Origin: Oxalobacter formigenes
Lineage (GTDB): Bacteria; Pseudomonadota; Gammaproteobacteria; Burkholderiales; Burkholderiaceae_D
Reading direction: 5' to 3' (one strand)
NCBI RefSeq assembly: GCF_027158485.1
Contig: NZ_JAMKYJ010000006.1
DNA: 64,000 nucleotides
Positions 62,335-64,000 of the stretch are shown in pieces. Numbering within the stretch: position 1 is the first letter of the stretch; each line of letters starts with the position of its first letter. The notes below the pieces were generated by a model. The model was not told where the DNA came from. It was given only the letters and a program-made list of their open reading frames with translations, and did no database searches. The translations under genes and the position numbers were made by a program.

Positions 62335-62646
62335 TATGGAGAATGACCTTGGTTACATTCTTGAGTTTGTCCACTTTCCTTGTGGACAAGCTTGTGCAAA
62401 AACGATGTATGGCACTCATAACGCCTTGATATTGAATCCTGTTTGAAAATATGCCTGTTTTTCGGGCAGGCTGTTTCATATTTTTTCCGGTACAGACAAT
62501 TATCGATGCATAAATATTGTCTCTGAAAGCTCAGCCATTATCTTGTTGTCTGACCAAACTCAATGCCGGTTTTCACTCTCACCTGACAATGCTCCTGTAT
62601 AGGCTTCTTTTGGATTTGCCGATTTTATTTTTGTTTGAAAACCATT

Positions 62647-63687
62647 ATGGACGTACTGGAAAACATCATTGTCGCCTCTCTGGCTATCGTAATGACCTCT
62701 CTGATTGCGGTGCTGTATCATATACGGCAGCTCTATGCGACGGCGCCTGTCATGTTCCAGAAGAAGTCGGATAGCGGTTACGATTCTGTTTTCCAGATCG
62801 TCGTGACAAACCGCGGCAATCAGGTTGAAGAAAATATCGAGCTTGAAATCGATCCTTCCATCACGTTCGAAATTGTCGCCGCCAGTGTTCCGGACGTGAC
62901 GAAAGACGGATCGACCGTTCGCATCGAACGTATTCACCGTAAAAACGAAGTGATCGTTTTGATTTCCACCACCGAGATCCATTTCGGATCTGCCACAATC
63001 CTCTCTGTCTCGTCCAATAATGTCAGCGGTCGTGTTTGCAAGACCCCGAAAGATATCCCGTTCAATTATGGAATGACTTCGCTTGCAATCCTGCTCCTGC
63101 TCAGCGCATTTCCCGTCGGGTATTATATTTATCAGGTCGCCGGTTATGTCGGGGACAAGGTCGATGAGGAAAAACTGGCTCCCGTGACGAAGGAAGGCTG
63201 GAGCAACCTGGATGAATATCAGGAATCGGATTTGCGGAAAAGTTACAGTGATCAGGAATTTCCGGTCAGACTCTCGCAGGTCAAAAAGAAGCAGGATTAT
63301 GGCAACGATTCCGTTCCGGTTTCCCTGAAGGATGAATGGGACAATATCGATAAGGATAAAGATGCCCTTTTGCAGTATGAAATCAATAACAAGACAGCAG
63401 ACAATCTTGGCGTCATGGCTTACCGGCGAAACGGGAACGCAACGCGCCCCTATTTTGCTGAAGTCTCTCCGCTTTCGAAGGGCGTCATTATCGTTCCGGT
63501 AACAGGACAGACCGATTCCGGCAATGTACAGGTCGAGTTCCTTTTCCGGCTGAACGATGAATGGCTTGAGAAGATCGTTCATTCCATCGATGCACAAAAA
63601 TTGCAGGAAATGAAAAATGAGGACGCTTCAAAAACGGATGGAGGCCAATCGTTTAAGGCCAGAAAACTGGCCAGCCCCTCAAAATAA
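62647..63687 (+). CDS. Hypothetical membrane-anchored protein
   Basis: 346 residues from MDVLENIIVASLAIVMTSLIAVLYHIRQL. Membrane helices are at residues 5-25 and about 142-165 (TSLAILLLLSAFPVGYYIYQVAGYV). Between them is a strand-rich domain with FQIVVTNRGNQVEENIELEIDPS, like an Ig-type fold on the periplasmic side or vice versa. The C-terminal part is charged. AGCCCC/GGGGCT at the stop may act as a terminator. Family not recognised. Confidence 0.65.
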   Translation: MDVLENIIVASLAIVMTSLIAVLYHIRQLYATAPVMFQKKSDSGYDSVFQIVVTNRGNQVEENIELEIDPSITFEIVAASVPDVTKDGSTVRIERIHRKNEVIVLISTTEIHFGSATILSVSSNNVSGRVCKTPKDIPFNYGMTSLAILLLLSAFPVGYYIYQVAGYVGDKVDEEKLAPVTKEGWSNLDEYQESDLRKSYSDQEFPVRLSQVKKKQDYGNDSVPVSLKDEWDNIDKDKDALLQYEINNKTADNLGVMAYRRNGNATRPYFAEVSPLSKGVIIVPVTGQTDSGNVQVEFLFRLNDEWLEKIVHSIDAQKLQEMKNEDASKTDGGQSFKARKLASPSK

Positions 63688-63756
63688 GGGGCTATTGCTT
63701 TTCAGCAAGGGATGAATGATTCCGTTCTGGCCTTTCGGAATATTATCTGCACCTTT

Positions 63757-64000
63757 TCAGTGCGTATCCTGCATTTTTCCTGAAATGACCTCGAACATTT
63801 TCTGCATTTTCACGACGGTCTGGTTTTCGGGATCGATTCCGTATCGTCTGGCAATCCATGCCGGGTCGTTCCATGACAGCATGGTTCCATCCGGTGATTC
63901 CCATACGAGTATTTTGAGTGGCAGATCGAGTGCCGCTTCAGGGTTTTCCTGCATCAGGAAGGTTCCGACGGCCGGATTGCCGAAGGAAACGACTCGTGCC
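63757..64000 (-). CDS. DUF302 domain protein, cut by window edge
   Basis: The last ~80 residues: ARVVSFGNPAVGTFLMQENPEAALDLPLKILVWESPDGTMLSWNDPAWIARRYGI, the conserved DUF302 pattern (GNP, LP-KILV, W-DP). The gene runs past the right edge, so its start is missing. DUF302 proteins are small, often periplasmic, of unknown role. Confidence 0.85.
   Translation of the reverse strand, partial: ARVVSFGNPAVGTFLMQENPEAALDLPLKILVWESPDGTMLSWNDPAWIARRYGIDPENQTVVKMQKMFEVISGKMQDTH

Noticed and set aside
21..64000. CRISPR array, rRNA or tRNA genes
   Set aside because: No regularly spaced repeats of CRISPR type and no rRNA or complete tRNA pattern found by eye in the window.

Overview
The window comes from a Gram-negative bacterium of moderate G+C content. 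The gene families point to Betaproteobacteria, probably Burkholderiales and perhaps Oxalobacteraceae (an Oxalobacter-like genome). That is an inference from gene content; no rRNA is present to confirm it.

Positions 1 to about 27.6 kb are a lambda-like siphovirus prophage cut by the left edge of the window. The leftward (minus) operon, read in transcription order from about 20.8 kb to 21, has: a Cro-like regulator, a CII/YmfL-like regulator, two small genes, two antirepressor genes (BRO-N and KilA-N) with a C4-type antisense RNA between them, a primase-helicase, a possible late regulator, a cargo gene, a Z-like gene, terminase small and large subunits, gpW-like joiner, portal, a fused prohead protease/major capsid protein, DUF2190 capsid protein, head-tail joiner, tail terminator, tail tube, two tail chaperone frames joined by a -1 frameshift, and the tape measure gene. 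A higBA toxin-antitoxin pair sits inside the early region. A short CI-like repressor (20885) faces right, and an operator-rich promoter near 21.4 kb starts a rightward early operon (21.5-27.5 kb). That operon holds DUF3310 and DUF4406 proteins, zinc-ribbon proteins, a Gp37/Gp68 protein, two methyltransferase-like proteins, SSB and an AlpA/excisionase-like protein. No integrase or lysis gene lies in the window.

From 27.6 to 31.5 kb come a LexA/CI-type S24 repressor, an SDR oxidoreductase, an NlpE-like lipoprotein and a class I glutamine amidotransferase. From 31.6 to 39 kb is the malonate decarboxylase system: a convergent LysR regulator and the operon mdcABCDEGH. MdcB and MdcG make and attach the prosthetic group on MdcC, MdcH loads malonate, and MdcA and MdcD/E do acyl transfer and decarboxylation. 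A decayed higBA pair with an intact operator palindrome lies between mdcR and mdcH.

From 39 to 51.5 kb are an Ogt methyltransferase, an autotransporter interrupted by an in-frame TGA, acetyltransferases, an alanine/ornithine racemase-family enzyme, a Sel1-repeat protein, an unrecognised 530-residue repeat protein behind three tandem terminator-like hairpins, a Cys-rich redox protein with DMT and AEC transporters, and a GlcG/HbpS-like protein. From 51.6 to 60.6 kb is a complete recC-recB-recD operon with 4-base overlaps. The last 3.4 kb holds an XRE regulator, two small hypothetical genes, a membrane-anchored hypothetical protein and a DUF302 gene cut by the right edge.
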